From: Karalla daura
Taxonomy: Eukaryota > Chordata > Actinopteri > Chaetodontiformes > Leiognathidae
Length of the DNA: 64,000 bases
NCBI GenBank assembly: GCA_029224185.1
Contig: JANZKI010000029.1
Coordinates: 1,488,001-1,552,000, forward strand
Direction: 5' to 3'
Each line of letters begins with the position of its first letter. Within the stretch, counting starts at the first letter, position 1. A model generated the notes under the pieces. The model had not been told where the DNA came from. It was given only the letters and a program-made list of their open reading frames with translations, and searched no databases. Below are positions 63,101-64,000 of the stretch, piece after piece. A program made the translations under genes and the position numbers.

Positions 63101-64000
63101 GGGGCCAACTGCTGAATCTTGCAGCAAAAGCTTCTCAAATGCATTTTCTCAGTTTCGCGTTCGCAGTTCTACAAAAAGGCTCAACTTGGCTGTCGGAACC
63201 CACATGACAGGCATTTTGTTGTGCAGTCGTGGCCAACATGATGCATGTGGTAGAAAGAGCTTCTGAAATGCATTTTCCTACAGTTTCACGCTCGTAGTTC
63301 TGTGAAACGGCCGAAATCGGCGTGGTGAACACAATACAGGCAATTTGCTGTATAGCAGGGGCCAACTGCTGAATCTTGCAGCAAAAGCTTCTCAAATGCA
63401 TTTTCTCAGTTTTGCGTTCGCAGTTCTACAAAAAGGCTCAACTTGGCTGTCGGAACCCACATGACAGGCATTTTGCTGTGCAGTTGTGGCCAACATGATG
63501 CATGTGGTAGAAAGAGCTTCTGAAATGCATTTTCCTACAGTTTCACGCTCGTAGTTCTGTGAAACGGCCGAAATCGGCGTAGTGAACACAATACAGGCAA
63601 TTTGCTGTATAGCAGGGGCCAACTGCTGCATCTTGCAGCAAAAGCTTCTCAAATGCATTTTCTCAGTTTCGCGTTCGCAGATCTACAAAAAGGCTCAACT
63701 TGGCTGTCGGAACCCACATGACAGGCATTTTGCTGCGCAGTTGTGGCCAACATGATGCATGTGGTAGAAAGAGCTTCTGAAATGCATTTTCCTACAGTTT
63801 CACGCTCGTAGTTCTGTGAAACGGCCGAAATTGGCGTGGTGAACACAATACAGGCAATTTGCTGTATAGCAGGGGCCAACTGCTGAATCTTGCAGCAAAA
63901 GCTTCTCAAATGCATTTTCTCAGTTTCGCGTTCGCAGTTCTACAAAAAGGCTCAACTTGGCTGTCGGAACCCACATGACAGGCATTTTGTTGTGCAGTTG
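60139..64000. repeat. Right partial block, 15 units to the window end
   Basis: It begins with a T unit not followed by the C haplotype. It holds two tandem copies of a 4-unit M-S-K-S series, a doubled p254T/R pair, another M unit and a private T-to-A at 63,681 that creates AGATCT. The array continues past the window. Confidence 0.85.
60308..62363. repeat. 4-unit M-S-K-S series in two tandem copies (2 x 1,028 bp)
   Basis: M, p257C and K markers recur after four units. The copies differ visibly at one site, with p191T present in the first (near 61,100) and absent from the second. Confidence 0.85.

Larger units (their letters stand above)
1..64000. repeat. Satellite DNA array, 257-bp head-to-tail tandem repeat (about 249 copies, both ends open)
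   Basis: The same 257-bp sequence repeats without a break from the first to the last base. Landmarks recur at exactly 257-bp spacing (the minus-strand stop at 170 recurs at 63,649, 247 periods later), so there is no net indel in 64 kb. All units have the same orientation. Most units differ from one another at only a few positions, and most differences are shared by many units. No transposon, gene or unique spacer interrupts the array. Megasatellite-scale homogeneous arrays with higher-order structure are known from eukaryotic centromeres, pericentromeres and subtelomeres, and assignment to one of these is inference. I do not recognise the monomer from any named satellite family. Confidence 0.99.

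Noticed and set aside
170..63915. About 248 overlapping 88-codon minus-strand frames as a multigene family
   Set aside because: They exist because one frame happens to be open in a homogeneous repeat. Neighbours overlap by 10 nt and shift phase because 257 is not divisible by three. No domain is recognised, substitutions alter residues freely, and there is no promoter or other expression context.
1..64000. CRISPR array
   Set aside because: Repeats adjoin directly with no variable spacers, and the unit is 257 bp. No cas gene is present.
1..64000. One giant repetitive protein gene
   Set aside because: A 257-bp period changes reading frame in each unit and every frame meets stops, so no frame can run through the array.
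1..64000. Ribosomal DNA or its intergenic spacer subrepeats
   Set aside because: No rRNA segment appears in 64 kb, and spacer subrepeats would be interrupted by rRNA genes well within this length.
1..64000. Pure assembly artefact from looping over one read
   Set aside because: Unit order is structured but not identical, with private substitutions throughout and several distinct block lengths. Local copy-number errors in the identical plain runs and a false 31-unit duplication cannot be excluded from sequence alone.
1..64000. Bacterial or plasmid origin
   Set aside because: No coding content in 64 kb and a megabase-style satellite organisation do not fit a prokaryotic replicon.

Overview
The whole 64 kb window is one uninterrupted satellite DNA array. 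A 257-bp unit repeats head to tail about 249 times. All copies point the same way, and I saw no insertion, deletion, inversion, transposon or unique sequence anywhere. The repeat phase is kept exactly: the same landmark falls at 170 and at 63,649, which is 247 periods of exactly 257 bp. The array runs off both ends. I see no protein gene, RNA gene, CRISPR array or bacterial-style regulatory site. A homogeneous array this long, with higher-order structure and CpG-type substitutions, points to a eukaryotic chromosome, most plausibly centromeric, pericentromeric or subtelomeric heterochromatin. I do not recognise the monomer and cannot name the species.

Unit anatomy. In this answer p means position within the unit: p = ((coordinate-1) mod 257)+1, with the unit starting at coordinate 1. 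The unit is about 46% G+C and is itself an old diverged dimer. Half A (p1-132) and half B (p133-257) align with about three quarters identity. Each half carries a dyad just after a CCAAC motif and a perfect 10-bp palindrome, AAATGCATTT, so that palindrome recurs every 128/129 bp through the array.

Higher-order layout. About 21 recurrent substitutions mark named unit classes: S (plain), T (p130 G + p150 C), C (a fixed six-site haplotype), H (p30 C + p72 A), M (p150 C, usually with p257 C), K (p71 T) and R (p254 T + p6 C in the next unit). The order T-C-H-M-(p191T)x2-S...-T forms a 12-unit, 3,084-bp higher-order repeat, seen complete at 4,627-7,710 and 35,724-38,807. Elsewhere it appears as 4-, 6-, 8-, 11-, 14-, 16- and 17-unit derivatives. 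The left ~40 kb is dominated by this family. The right part (42-52 kb and 57-64 kb) is dominated by a second family, M-K-S-R-(p191T), with long runs of plain units.

Recent amplification is visible as a 31-unit (7,967-bp) tandem duplication at about 17.9-33.9 kb, a 17/14-unit series at 42.1-51.9 kb, and smaller 15-, 4-, 3-, 2- and 1-unit repeats. Each unit carries an 88-codon minus-strand open frame. I regard it as non-coding because it exists only by virtue of repeat identity. The array behaves as a structural and recombinational substrate, not as a set of cooperating genes.
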